NCBI GenBank assembly: GCA_022414725.1
Contig: CM039462.1
Location: 74,929,020-74,993,019 of the forward strand
Length of the DNA: 64,000 nt
Reading direction: 5' to 3'
Source: Microglena sp. YARC
Taxonomy: Eukaryota; Chlorophyta; Chlorophyceae; Chlamydomonadales; Chlamydomonadaceae
In this document: piece after piece, positions 20,523 through 34,300 of the stretch
Layout of the letters: each line of letters begins with the position of its first letter
Numbering within the stretch: the stretch's first letter is position 1
Notes under the pieces: model-generated
Databases searched by the model: none
What the model saw: the letters and a program-made list of their open reading frames with translations, nothing else
Told to the model about the DNA's origin: nothing
Position numbers and translations under genes: made by a program

Positions 20523-23500
20523 CTAGGCTAACTGCTGTTCGGGCTGACCCCACTTTCGCTTCTCCCAAGGGTTGCGAGTGGCTGCAAGATCCGGAACTAC
20601 AACAACCAACGGGGTGGGCTCCTCAACAGTCATCTGTGTATGTGGGGTGGACCAAGGATTGCTTGGTTGCTTGCTTGTTTTGTTGGTTGCTATCTTGCTT
20701 GATTGGTTGGTTGATTGGTTGGCTCAAGTTGGGTGAAAGGCACAATGGTAGTGGGATGGGCCAAGGCTTGGTTGGTTGCTTGATTGGTTCGTTGATTGGT
20801 TGGCTCAAGTTGGGTGAAAGGCACAATGGTAGTGGGATGGGCCAAGGCTTGGTTGGTTGCTTGATTGGTTCGTTGATTGGTTGGCTCAAGTTGGGTGAAA
20901 GGCACAATGGTAGTAGGATTGGCCAAGGCTTGTTAGGTTGGTCCAAGTTGGGTGAAAGGCACAATGGTAGTGGGATGGACCAAGGCTTGGTAGGTTGGTC
21001 CAAGTGGGTTTGAAGGCACACTTGAAGGGTTACATGGTACAAATGTTGGATTACAGTCCTGTGGAAAGTGAAGCTCAGGGGAACAACCCTATCGACACAA
21101 ACAATACGCCACATTTTGCACCACCACCACCCACCACCACCACCACCACCACAACAAATCAACTTTCAACGTTACCAGCATATCATCAAAGCAGAGGGCA
21201 ACAATGGGGGTGCCACCTAGCAGAGCCATTCAAACTGAATCCTCGTTGTCGCTCGTTTGTGTAGGGAGACCCACCTCATGGGGTGAAATACCTTTCACAA
21301 CTTAAATATAATTAAAAATCCACGAACACCACCGCAACCAGAACAACACTGCTTTCAGCGTTGAAAGCATGACTGACCAACCACCTCACCACCACCACCA
21401 CCGTTAGAATAACACCACTATCAGCGTTGAAAGAATGACTGACCAACCACCTCACCACCACCACCACCACCACCACCAGAATAACACTACTTTCGACATT
21501 GAGAGCATGACTTACCAGCATATCATCAAAGCAAAGGGCAACAATGGGGGTGCCACCCAGCAGAGCATTCATCTCCTCTTCCTCTTTGCTTTCTGAGCCA
21601 CTGTTTGTAAACACGACCTTAGCTGGAGCCACTGGTAGGATGTTGGTTTTCAGATCACATGCGTACTCAAGCAATCCAGGCACAGTTGGCGTGGACCCAC
21701 TGCGAAACAGGTAGGATGTTGGTTTTCAGATCACACGCATACTCAAGCAATCCAGGCACAGTTGGTGTGGACCCACTGCGAAACAGGTAGGATGTTGGTT
21801 TTCAGATCACACGCATACTCAAGCAATCCAGGCACAGTTGGTGTGGACCCACTGCGAAACAGGTAGGATGTTGGTTTTCAGATCACACGCATACTCAAGC
21901 AATCCAGGCACAGTTGGTGTGGACCCACTGCGAAACAGGTAGGATGTTGGTTTTCAGATCACACGCATACTCAAGCAATCCAGGCACAGTTGGCGTGGAA
22001 CCACTGCGAAACAAACAATGTGAGGGGGGTGAATAGATTCTGGGTTATATACTTATATTGCAAACAAGGACCTACCAGCCAGCCTAGCAAGCCAGGCACA
22101 GCTGGCGTGGACCCGCTGCGAAACAAACAATGTGTAAGGGTGGGTATAAGTCTGGGTTATATTGCATTCAAGAACTTCCCACCCAGCCAGCCAGCCAGCC
22201 AGCGTAGCAAGCCAGGCACAGCTGGCGTGGACCCACTACGAAACAAACAATGTGAGGAGGTGGATTAGATCCTGGGTTATGTATTTGTATTGCAAACAAG
22301 GACCTACCAGCTAGCCTAGCAATCCAGGCACAGCTGGCGTGGACCTGCTGTGAAACAAACAATATGAGGAGGTGGGTTAAAGTCTGGGTTATATTGCATT
22401 CAAGAACTCCCCAGCCAGCCAGCCAGCCAGCGTAGCAAGCCAGGCACAGCTGGCGTGGACCTGCTGCGAAACAAACAATATGAGGAGGTGGGTTAGACTC
22501 TGGGTTGTATAGCAAACAAGGACCTACCAGCCAGTCTATCCTAGCAAGCCAGGCACAGCTAGCGTGGACCCGCTGTGAGACAAACAATGTGAGGAGGAGG
22601 TGGGTTAGATTCTGGGTTCTACTGCAAATTAGGACGTACTAGCCAGCCTAGCAAGCCAGGCACAGCTGGCGTGGAGCTGCTGTGAAACAAACAATATGAG
22701 GAGGTGGATTGGATTCTGGGTTTTATTGTATAAAAGGACCCACCAACCAGCCAGCCAGCCTAGCAATCCAGGCACAGCTGGCATGGACCCGCTGTGAAAC
22801 AGATAATGCCAGGAGGTGGGTTAGATTCTGGGCTATATTGTATAAAAGGTCCCACCAACCAGCCAGCCAGCCAGCCTAGCAAGCCAGGCACAGCTGGCGT
22901 GGCTCTGATGTGAAACAAACAATGTGAGGAGGTGGGTTAGATTGTGCGAAAGGACCACCCAGCTGGTCGGCCAGCCAGCCTAGCAATCCAGGCACAGCTG
23001 GCGAGGCCCCACTGCGAAATAAGCAATGTGAGGAGGTGGGTTAGAGTTTGGCTTATATTGCAAACAAGGACCTACCAGCCTGCCTAGCAAGCCAGGCACT
23101 GCTGGCGTGGCTCAGATGCAAAACAAATAATGTGAGGAGGTGGGTTACATTCTGGGTTACATTGCAAACAATGACCTAACAGCCAGCCAGGCAGCCAGGC
23201 ACTGCTGGCGTGGATCCGATAGAAAACAAACAATGTGAGGAGGTGGGTTAGATTGAGCAAAAGGACCACCCAGCTGATCAGCCAGCCATCCTAGAAAAAC
23301 AGGCACAGCTGGCGTGGCGCCACTACGGAACAAACAATTGGAGGAGGCAGGTGTGGAGGAGGTGGGTTGGATTCTGGGTTATATTGCAAACAAGGACCAG
23401 GCAGCCAGCCAGCCTAGCAAGCCAGCCACAGCTGGCGTGGCTTCACTGCGGAACAAGCAATGTGAGGAGGTGAGTTAGAGTTTGGTTTATATTGCAAACA

Positions 23501-24006
23501 AGGACCTACCAACCCGCCTAGCAATCCAGCCAGCGTAGCGAGCCGGGAACAGATGGCGCGGCTCCAAGAGAAACAAATAATGTGAGGAGGTGGGTTAGAT
23601 TCTGGGTTTATTGCATACAAGGACCTACCAGCTGGTCGGCCAGCCAGTCTAGCAAGCTAGGAACATCTGGCGTGGCCCCGATGCGAAACAAATCATGCGA
23701 GGAGGTGAGTCAGATTCTGGGATAGATTGAACGAAAGAACCTACCAGCCAGCCAGCCAGCCAGCCAGCAAGCAAATGAATAGTAGGCCTTATTACCAGGG
23801 GCGAGGTTGAGGGGGCAAGGAAGTTTGCTTTCATTGGGGCCAACCATCAATGCAAGCAAGTAACTCATTTTCTCACCTTAAGCTTGGGAGGGAGAGTGTA
23901 ATTCTAGGTACCCCAAGGTGGTGCCAACCTCTGGAAACTTGAGGTTGGAGGTAGACAGGCATCTATATCTGTCCTGCCATATTAGCAAGCACACAAGCAA
24001 GCGGGG

Positions 24007-24089
<83 letters not shown>

Positions 24090-25466
24090 TATGCAAGTAA
24101 GCTAGCCAGCCAGCCAGCCAGCCAGCAAGCAAGCAACCAAAAACATAAATAAATAGTTCTCCTTATTACTAGGGGTGAGATTGAGGGGGCAAGGAAGTTT
24201 GCTATCGCTGGGGCCAACCATCAATGCAAGCAAGCAAGCAAGCAAGCTAGCAGGCAAAAAAAACAAAAAAGCAATATGCCTTGTTACGAGGGGTGAGGTT
24301 GAGGGGGCAAGGAAGTTTGCTTCCACTGGGGCCAACCATCAATGCAAGCAAGCAAGCAACTCATTTTCTCACCTGAAGCTTGGGAGGGAGAGTGTAATTC
24401 TAGGTCCCTTGGTGGTGCCAACCTCTGGAAGCCTAAGAGTGCACACGGAGAGGGGGCTACGCCCACGGTGGATGGGGTCCACGTCCAATATAGTCAACTC
24501 CTCACCACCTGGGGATGTCAGGGAAGAGGGGGGCAGGTTATAGAAGTCAAGCAGATATTTGGAATTTGTTTATTCGAAATGGTCGTAGGTTTTAAGGTCG
24601 TACTTAGTACCTCAATACTTGGCCTACATTATTGCTGCTTTATAGACGTCGCCGTCTTCACGTTTTAACGTTTTTATAGTAATTGGATTCATGGAACTGT
24701 CTTCTCATCTCATTACAACTCCTATCAACAGGGTCCCAAACCTATATTATTGCTGCTTTATGGCCGGAAATCCCGAGAATTCTGCGAATTCTGGGAGAAT
24801 TGTCCTAAATTGTGCCTGTTGAGGTACGAAATACGACCTACAACAGTTGATTCCAAATCTTCCGCTAAATTGCTATAATGTCCGTCCTGGATGTGCATCA
24901 TGGAATTTGCCACCCACTCTTCACACACTCCGTCCACCGCCACCAGCTGTTGTGGGGGGGTACCGCCCCCCCCCCCCCCCCCCCCCCCCCCCGGTTTGAT
25001 GGTGTTGTCCAAGGACCCTCTTTGGACAGCTTCCTTAATCGCGCCGACTTGGCACATTGCTTATCTTTTCTTTTCATCCCTTGTAATGCTGACCGTGTAT
25101 AACCAGTAATACAATGCGCAAAATTGACAACAGGAAATACACGGCCGCCCGTGTTTGACATTAAGACAAGTAATTCTCATGATCTCATTACTTAATATCC
25201 CCCGGGGTCCCTTGGACCCCCCTATACCGGGGGGCGCTGCTCCCCAAACTCCCTGGGCTCCGCGCTTCACACTCCACAATACGATGGCTCCGCAACCTGG
25301 AGTAATAAATCTGAAATAAACAAGGCACGTCGCAAGCGACGTGGAAAATTGGCATCGCGTAATGGTAGCGGCCGAAGCGAGGTTTTACGGCATAGTTAGG
25401 GTCAGAGTCAGGGTTAGAAACAACCAGACAAATGGGTAACCAAGGGGGCTCCCGCCCCTTTGGGGT

Positions 25467-25515
<49 letters not shown>

Positions 25516-28500
25516 GCTCATGAGCGCACATGAATATATGCTGTATCAGATGGTAGTGCATATGTTTGTATTAAATTATTACAATATTATATTATATAAA
25601 AAAAAAAATGCTAATCAGCACACATGACACAGATGGTGGTGTATGTGTATTACAAATATAAACATAAAAAAGCAATACTCATGAGCACTCATGATACTGC
25701 AGATGGTCGTGTATGTGTGTGTAATAAAAAACAATGCTCGTGAGAAAAGATGATACTGCAAATGATGGTGCATGTGTAGGTGTGTGTGTTTGCATAGTTT
25801 ATATCATTACATGTGTGCATTGCACTTTAAAGGTAGCCAGATAGTCAAGAACAAAATATGTATCCTCTTCCTCCTCCTCCTCATCATTATCATCACCCTC
25901 ACCACCCTTTCCATCGCCCACCCTCACCCTCATCACCCTCACCCTCATCATAATTATTCTTAAACCTTACTTGGTAATTGGCTGGTTGCCTGATCACTTC
26001 CCTGCCACCACCAGTTAAGCTTGTTGCTTTTTTTGCTGCTAGGGACGCTGAGGGAAAGGTTGGAGGCCAATGGAGCAGATTCAAAGCGAGCAACTCGGGA
26101 GGGCAAGCCCACTGACTTGATACCGTGGTCTCGGGCTTCCCTGTTGAGGGGAACAGGGGTGGGTAGGTGGGCAGGTAGTTAATTTCATGGTAATGGTTGC
26201 AGATTCAAAGTGAGGCAGGCCCACTGACTTGATACCGTGGTCTCGGGCTTCCCTGTTGAGGGGAACAGGGGTGGGTAGGTGGGCAGGTAGTTAATTTCAT
26301 GGTAATGGTTGCAGATTCAAAGTGAGGCAGGCCCACTGACTTGATACCGTGGTCTCGGGCTTCCTTGTTGAGGGGAACAGGGGTGGGTAGGTGGGCAGGT
26401 AGTTAATTTCATGGTAATGGTTGCAGATTCAAAGTGAGGCAGGCCCACTGACTTGATACCGTGGTCTCGGGCTTCCCTGTTGAGGGGAGCAGGGGTGGGT
26501 AGGTGGGCAGGTGGTTAATTTCATGGTAATGGTTGCAGATTCAAAGTGAGGCAGGCCCACTGACTTGATACAGTGGTCTCGGGCTTTCCTGTTGAGGGGA
26601 ACAGGGGTGGGTAGGTGGGCAGGTGGTTAATTTCATGGTAATGGTTGCAGATTCAAAGTGAGGCAGGCCCACTGACTTGATACAGTGGTCTCGGGCTTCC
26701 CTGTTGAGGGGAACAGGGGTGGGTAGGTGGGCAGGTGGTTAATTTCATGGTAATGGTTGCAGATTCAAAGTGAGGCAGGCCCACTGACTTGATACAGTGG
26801 TCTCGGGCTTCCCTGTTGAGGGGAACAGGGGTGGGTAGGTGGGCAGGTGGTTAATTTCATGGTAATGGTTGCAGATTCAAAGTGAGGCAGGCCCACTGAC
26901 TTGATACAGTGGTCTCGGGCTTCCCTGTTGAGGGGAACAGGGGTTGGTAGGTGGGCAGGTGGTTAATTTCATGGTAATGGTTGCAGATTCAAAGTGAGGC
27001 AGGCCCACTGACTTGATACAGTGGTCTCGGGCTTCCCTGTTGAGGGGAACAGGGGTGGGTAGGTGAATAGGTGGGCAGGTGGGTATTTTTACTTTCTTAA
27101 GTTACCGTACTAGCTCGACCTGTGGCAATGCTAAACAGATTCAAAGTGAAGGCAGGCCCATATATTTCCTATTGAGGGGCGCTTGGGTGGGCAGGTGGGC
27201 AGGTGGCTATTATCACTTTCTTAATTTACCGTACTAGCAAGTAGTGTGACAATCCTATGGGAGAAGATTCAAAGCGAGTTGCTCATGAGGGCAGGTCAAA
27301 ATATTTGATGCTATGTTCTCAGGCTTTCATGTTGAGGGGCACAGGGATGGGTAGGTGGTAGGTGGGTAGGAAGGCGGGTGGGTAAGTAGGTGGGAAGGTG
27401 GACAGGTGGGTATTTTTACTTTCTTAATTTACCGTACTGGCGAGTATTGTGACTATCCTAAAGAAGCGGAATTAAAGCGAGCTACTTGAGAGGGCAGGCC
27501 AACATATTTGACGCCATGGTCTCGGGCTTCCATGTTGAGGGGCACAGGGGTGGGGTAAGTGGGGAGGTAGGTAGGTAGGTGGGCAGGCAGGTAGGTAGGT
27601 AGGTAGGTAGGTAGGTAGGTAGGTAGGTAGGTAGGTAGGTAGGTAGGTGGGCAGGTAGGTAGGTAGGTAGGTGGGCAGGTAGGTAGGTGGGTAGGTGGGT
27701 AGGTGGGTAGGTAGGTGGGTGGGTAAGTGGGTAGGTAGGTAGGTGGGTAGGTAGGTAGGTGGATAGGTGGGTAGGTTGGTAGGTGGGTAGGTGGGTAGGT
27801 GGGTAGGTGGGTGGGTGGGTAGGTGGGTAGATGGGTAGGTGTGTGGATAGGTAGGTGGGTAGGTAGGTGGGTAGGTAAGTGGGTAGGTAGGTAGGTGGGT
27901 AGGTGGGTAGGTGGGTAGGTAGGTAGGTGGGTAGGTAGGTAGGTAGGCAGGTAGGTAGGTAGGTAGGTAGGTGGGTAGGTGGGTAGGTGGGTAGGTGGGT
28001 AGGTAGGTGGGTGGGTAAGTGGGTGGGTAGGTAGGTGGGTAGGTGGATAGGTGGGTAGGTTGGTAGGTGGATAGGTGGGTGGGTGGGTAGGTGGGTAGGT
28101 GGGTAGATGGGTAGGTGTGTGGATAGGTGGGTCGGTGGGTCGGTGGGTAGGTAGGTAGGTAGGTGGGTTTGTGGGTTGGTGGGTGGGTGTTCAGGTGTGT
28201 AGGGGTGTCTTTGGGTGTGTAGGTGGGTGTGTAGGTGTGTACGTGTGTACGTGTATATGTGGGTAGGTGTGCAGGTGTGTAGGGGTGTATGTGGGTAGGT
28301 AGGTGCGTGTGTAGGTGTGTAGGTGTGTACGTGTATATGTGTGTAGGTGTGCAGGTGTGTAGGGGTGTATGTGGGTAGGTTGGTGGGTGTGTAGGTGTGT
28401 ACGTGTATATGTGTGTAGGTGTGCAGGTGTGTAGGGGTGTATGTGGGTAGGTAGGTGGGTGTGTACGTGTATATGTGTGTAGGTGTGTACTTGCATAGTT

Positions 28501-31286
28501 GTGTACGTGTGTAGGTGTGTAGGTGTGTAGGTGTATATGTGTGTAGGTGTGTAGGTGCATAATGGTGGAGGTGTGCAGGTGCATATGTTTGTATGTGTGT
28601 GTGGGGGTAGGTGGGAAATAGAGTATTGACAATACCATTGGCCATATAATTGGCGATAGCAATGCGGATTCATGATGCCCTATGCTCCTTCCGCTGTACC
28701 ACTACATGCTTCACCTCTTGTTCACACATACGGCTATGAGTATTGAGAACAACATTGGCGATAGCAATGCGGATTCATGATGCCCTATGCTCCTTCCGCT
28801 GTACCACTACATGATTCACCTCTTGTTCACACATACGGCTCAGGTGCAAGATGGTGGCGCATTCTACATGGTTGGGTGGTTAAATGGTTAGGTGGTTGGG
28901 TGGTTAGATGGTTAGGTGGTTGGGTGGTTAGATGGATAGGTGGTTGGGTGGTTAGGTGGTTAGATGGCAAGGTGGTTAGGTGGTTAGGTGAGTGTTGAGA
29001 ATAACATTGAGTATAGAAATGGGGATTCACGATGCCCTATTCTCCTCCACTGTACCACTACATGCTTTACTCCGTGTTTACACATACGGCTCAGGTGCAA
29101 GATGGTGGAGCATTACACGTGTAGTTAGGTGGTTGGGTGGTTAGATGGTGAAGTGGTTATGTGGTTGGTTAGTTGGGTCTTTAAGTGGTTACATAGTTTT
29201 GTGGTTGGGTGGTTAGGTGGTTGGGTAGTTGGGAAGTTGGGAGGTTGGGTGGTTAGATGGTTAGATGGTTAGATGGTTAGGTGGTTAGATGAGTATTGGC
29301 AATAACATTGAGGATAGCGATGAGCATTCCTGTAACCCTTCACTCCTCTATCAGTACGCTGCATGCTTTACCTGTTGTTCACACACACGCACACACACAC
29401 ACACACACACACAGATACACACACACACGAGCGGCCCAGGCACAAGATGTTGGAGCACTCAACATGTGGCTAGGTGGTTAGGTGAGTAATGACAGTAACA
29501 TTGAGGACAGCGGTGAGCATTCCTGTCGCCCTACACTCCTCCAACAGGTCACTGCATGCCTCACCTGTTGTTCACACACACACGAGCGGACCAGGCACAA
29601 GATATTGCAGCACTCAACATGTCAGGTGGTTAGGTGGTTAGGTGAGTATTGAGAATAACATTGAGGACATAAATGAGCATTCCTGTCACCCTTCACTCCC
29701 CTAACAGTACGCTGCATGCCTCACCTGTTGTTCACACACACGCGAGCGGCCCAGGCACAAGATGTTGGAGCATTCCACACTAGGCCAGCAAGCACCACCA
29801 GCTGAAAGGTTAATGGGGCAAAGGGTGCTATTGTTGATGCTGATGTTGAAGTTGGTATTGATGTTGATGTTGGTGTTGGTATTGATGTTGATATTGGCGT
29901 GGCGTTGATATTGATATTGATGTTGATATTGACGTGATGTCGAGGTTGATATTGGTATTGATGCTGATATTGACATGGTGTTGAAATTGATGTTGGTAGT
30001 GATGTTGATGTTGAGGTTGAGGCTGATATTGACGTGGTGTTGAGGTTGATATTAATGTTAAGCCCCCCCCCCCCCCCCCCCCCCCCCCCATAACTCCCCA
30101 CCCTTCGAGCCCACTACATCATCAAAGACACCAGCAGGGCTATCATTGCCTCTTGCAAAGTATTATCTGTCAAGGACAAATCCAAACAGCTCCATCCTCC
30201 CCCTCCCCCTCCCCCCCCCTTTGCACCATCACCCCCACACACACACACAACTCTACCCCCACCACCACCACCACCACACCACAACAGCTCTACCCACAAC
30301 CACAACTGAGCCCCCCCCCACCACCACCCACCACAACACACACACACACACCACCACAACAATTCTACGCACCACCACAACCGAGCATTACCCCGCCATA
30401 TCAATCCACCCACTTCATCCCCAACCCCATCTCTATGGCTCTACCCCACCCCACCAAGCCACCCACCTTATTAAAAACGCCAGCCAGACTACCTATGTTT
30501 AGTGCAAGGTAGATTCCCCCAAGGGCGCAACCAAACAGCTTCACCCCCACCCTTCCCCAACCCCACCCTCAGCCCCAACCCCATCTCTATAGCTCTACCC
30601 CACACCACCAAGCCACCCAACTCACCGAAGGCGCCAATAGGGCTACCATCGTATCTTGTAAGGTAGAATCTACCAAGGTTGTTAACAAACAGGTCCCCCC
30701 TCTTTCGCCCCCCCCCCGCCCCCCCCCACCCCCCCCCCCCCCCCCCCCATCGCCCATCCTGCACCACCCACCCACCCACCCCCCAAAAAACAGGGCCGTC
30801 CACCTCACCAAAAGCACCAGCAGGGTTGGCATTGTATCTTGCGAGGTAGAATATGTATGCCAATGGTGCAACCCAACAGCCACCCCCCACCTCCCACCCC
30901 CCACCCAACACACCCCACACACAAACCCACGAAGAACACAGAGCCTACCCACCTCATCAAAGGCGCCAGCAGGGCTACCATCGTATCTTGCAAGGTATAA
31001 TATATATGCCAATAGTGCAACCCAACAGCCCCCCCCCCCACACACACACACAACACACAACACACACACACACGAAGAACACAGAGCCTACCCACCTCAT
31101 CAAAGGCGCCAGCAGGGCTGCCATCGTATCGTGCGAGGTAGAATCCACCAAGAGTGTATCCAAACAACTCCACCAGCTTGAAGTGATCGGGGATATGCTT
31201 CCGCGCCTGCGGTACAATAAGACCCAAACAAGCTCCATCAAAACCCAAACAAGTTCTTTCAATACCTTGCTCAGTGGTTATCTGCT

Positions 31287-31322
<36 letters not shown>

Positions 31323-34300
31323 CAACTAACCAACTAACTAACTAACTATCTGACTAACTAACTAACTAACTGGCATGCTAACTAAATAACTACCTTAGTG
31401 ATTCCGTGCCTGCAAAACAATACAACCCAAACGAGCTCCACCAATAACTTGCTCAGTAGTTATTTGCTTATCTAACTAGCTAACTAACTAACTAACTAAC
31501 AAAGTAAATAACTTAATAACTGACATGCTAACTAAATAACTTACCCCCTTTGTGATTCCAGGCCTACGGAACACATAACAAACAAGTTCCATCAATAGCT
31601 TGCTCAGTGGTTACAGTATGTAAGTAAGTAAGTGAGTACCTAACTAACGTACTGACAGCAAAATTTAACGCTTCTAAAGATTTCACGGTCATTTTGAGGG
31701 GGGTTATAATTTCACGTTATAATTTCACGTTTTTTTCCGGAGGGATATAATTTGACATTACACAATTCACGGTTCAAATTTTAATAAAATCCATTTAAAT
31801 GTTTCAACTTGAACATGTTTCACTGATTCATTGCCTGTTCTTAAAATCACAGTTAGCTCAATGCTTCCTAAATGGCCTCTTTGGTCGGAAGGCTTGATCA
31901 ACCAATTCAAGTTCAGAGATGTGTGCCTTTCAACCCCCACCCCCACACACACCCTACCCCACCCACCCCACCCCACCCCCACCCCACACACCTCCCATCC
32001 CCACCCCACCCCACCCCACCCCCCACACACACCTCCCCAACCTACCAATTCAAGTTCAGAGATGTGTACCTTTCAATGGCCAACAGCTTGTGGAAGCGCC
32101 CCCTCTTCACATACGTTTTCGTGTGAGGTCTGGTTTCTAACTCGTCGTTGAGCCGGCAGACAGCAGGCGACAAGGGTAGTAAGCCATATGTGTAGCTCAG
32201 GGGCACAAACCCTAATATCGCCCTGAAATTCGATTTCACGTTTTTTTCATCGCGTAATATAGTCTACGCCTGGATTTCACAGTTGCTCCCGTGAAATTAA
32301 AGCGTTAAATTTTGCTATCAGAACGGTATCTAACTAACTGATAAGCTAACTAACAAACACTAACTAACCAACTATCCAACTAACTGATAAGCTAACTAAC
32401 AAACTAAGTAACTGATAAGCTAATTAACTTATTAACTGATAATCTAACTAACTACCGGTATCTAACTAACCAACTAAATGATAAGCTAAATAAGCAACGA
32501 AAACCTAACTCCCCGCGTACCAACCTTAATACCATACTACCTAACTAACAACAAAACAACCAAACAGACAAGCAAACAAACAAACATAAACGAAAAGACA
32601 CTAATGTGGTGTCAACCTAACTACGAGTGTTACCCCCCGAGAGTCACAACATTACAAGGGGTGTGGGATTAAACAGGTCAACCCAATATTTTTTCCTTCA
32701 GCGAGTAGGCTTGTCCCTGAAATCCTCTACCTATCTCAGCAATAAGGATGAGGTAAGAAGTACAGCCAGCTCGCACTTATCCAGCATCGTGGCCTAACCC
32801 ACCCAATTGTCTTCATCAAAACACTGTTTTTTGTGTGTGTTTTGTGTGTGTTTTTGTGTGTTCTATGTGTTTTTGTGTTTTTATTTTTTTGTGTTTTTGT
32901 GTTTTTTGTTTTTTTGTGTTTTTTGTTTTTTTGTGTTTTGTTCGCGGTGTGTTGTCATTCCGTCGCTGCATGGCAACGCATGGGTCTGGCTAACCTAGTC
33001 AGAAATGCCCCCCTACCCCCCCCTGCAACACGGAATGGCGACGCAGTGGTGCATATCGTCGAAAGAAAAAAAAGTCTCACCTCCTCACTCTTCACCAGCT
33101 GTAGCTGATACAGGGCCCTACACGTGTATGCAACAGGAACTGAATCAGTTGAGGTGGTTTGGGTTCGGAGAAGTTTTGTGGTTCTGTTTCTTTCACCAAA
33201 TAGACTTCAGGACGCACAAGACATCGAAGGAGAGACATACAACAGAAACTGAATCAGTTGAGGTGGTTAGGATTTATTTATCTAGCAGCCAGCCAGTGCA
33301 AGCACTCTTCAGGTGGCGGCCAAGCCAAACCAAGCCAATGTAACACGTAACATCAAAGCAGCACCATGCAACAGTAACTGAGTTGGTTGAGCGGTAGCTT
33401 GGTGTGCACGCTGATGATGTCATCACACTTCAGAGCACATGTAACATCAAAGTGGCACCATGCATAAGTAACTGACTTGGTTGAAGTGGTTTGGGTTTGT
33501 AGGAGTTTGGTGGTCTGTTTCTTATCATATTTCAGACAGACAGCATCAGCACACTTCAGGGCACACGTAACATCAAACCACCTGCACACAACAGAAACTG
33601 AACCAGTTTAGGTGGTTTGGTATTACATATCTTGCAAACTGGCAATGCAAGCACACTTTAGGGCACACGTAACATCAAACCACCAGCACACAACAGAAAC
33701 TGAACCAGTTTAGGTGGTTTGGTACTACGTATCTTGCAGACAGACAGCAGCAGCACACTTTAGGGCACACGTAACATCAAACCAGCACCATTAAACAGAA
33801 ACTGAATCAGCTGAGGTGGTTTGGTATTACATATCTTGCAAACTGGCAATGCCAGCACACTTCAGGGCACAGATAACATCAAACCAGCACCATGCTCCAT
33901 GGAACTTGCAACTTGGTTACACATCTCCAGCCTTTAAGGCTGCTCGCCCTCTTTGGCAGTAACACCAACATTTACTACATTCTTGCACATGCAACTCATT
34001 GTCATGCTGAAACAGGCAACATGCATCATGCAAAATGCAACATACATCATGCACCATGTACCATGCAACTTCATGCATCGTGCAACATGCAACATGCACC
34101 ATGCAACTTCATCCACCATGCAACATGCAACAGGTAACATGCATCATTCACCATGTACCATGTACCATGCACCATGCAACAAACATCATGCACCATGCAA
34201 CATGCTTCACACATCCATAATGTGAAAAGCATCCCAAACATGTGTATACGCATCCCATGGGTGTGTAAAAGCATCACATCGATGTGTAAACGAATTCCAT

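Noticed and set aside
20095..23790. CRISPR-like regular arrays
   Set aside because: No constant repeat with unique spacers, no cas genes, eukaryotic context. The units are palindromes or exon-junction copies with repeated spacers.
27546..28150. Telomere-like array
   Set aside because: The unit is TAGG/GTGG with frequent variants, not a uniform TTAGGG or TTTAGGG repeat, and genes and introns continue on both sides.
27472..28662. Nearly 400-codon Pro-Thr-Tyr-Leu frames
   Set aside because: Direct translation of a degenerate TAGG/GTGG tetranucleotide; two frames are open at once.
29701..30101. Gly-rich and Asn/Ile/Ser-rich small ORFs
   Set aside because: Products of the GTTGATATT repeat and the poly-C tract; they overlap the true exon 4 in another frame.
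32042..32239. Extra exon of the decarboxylase-like gene
   Set aside because: A minus-strand frame ([20 protein letters not shown]...) has an acceptor and a GTAGGT donor, but exons 2 and 3 already join in phase without it and it does not resemble the family.
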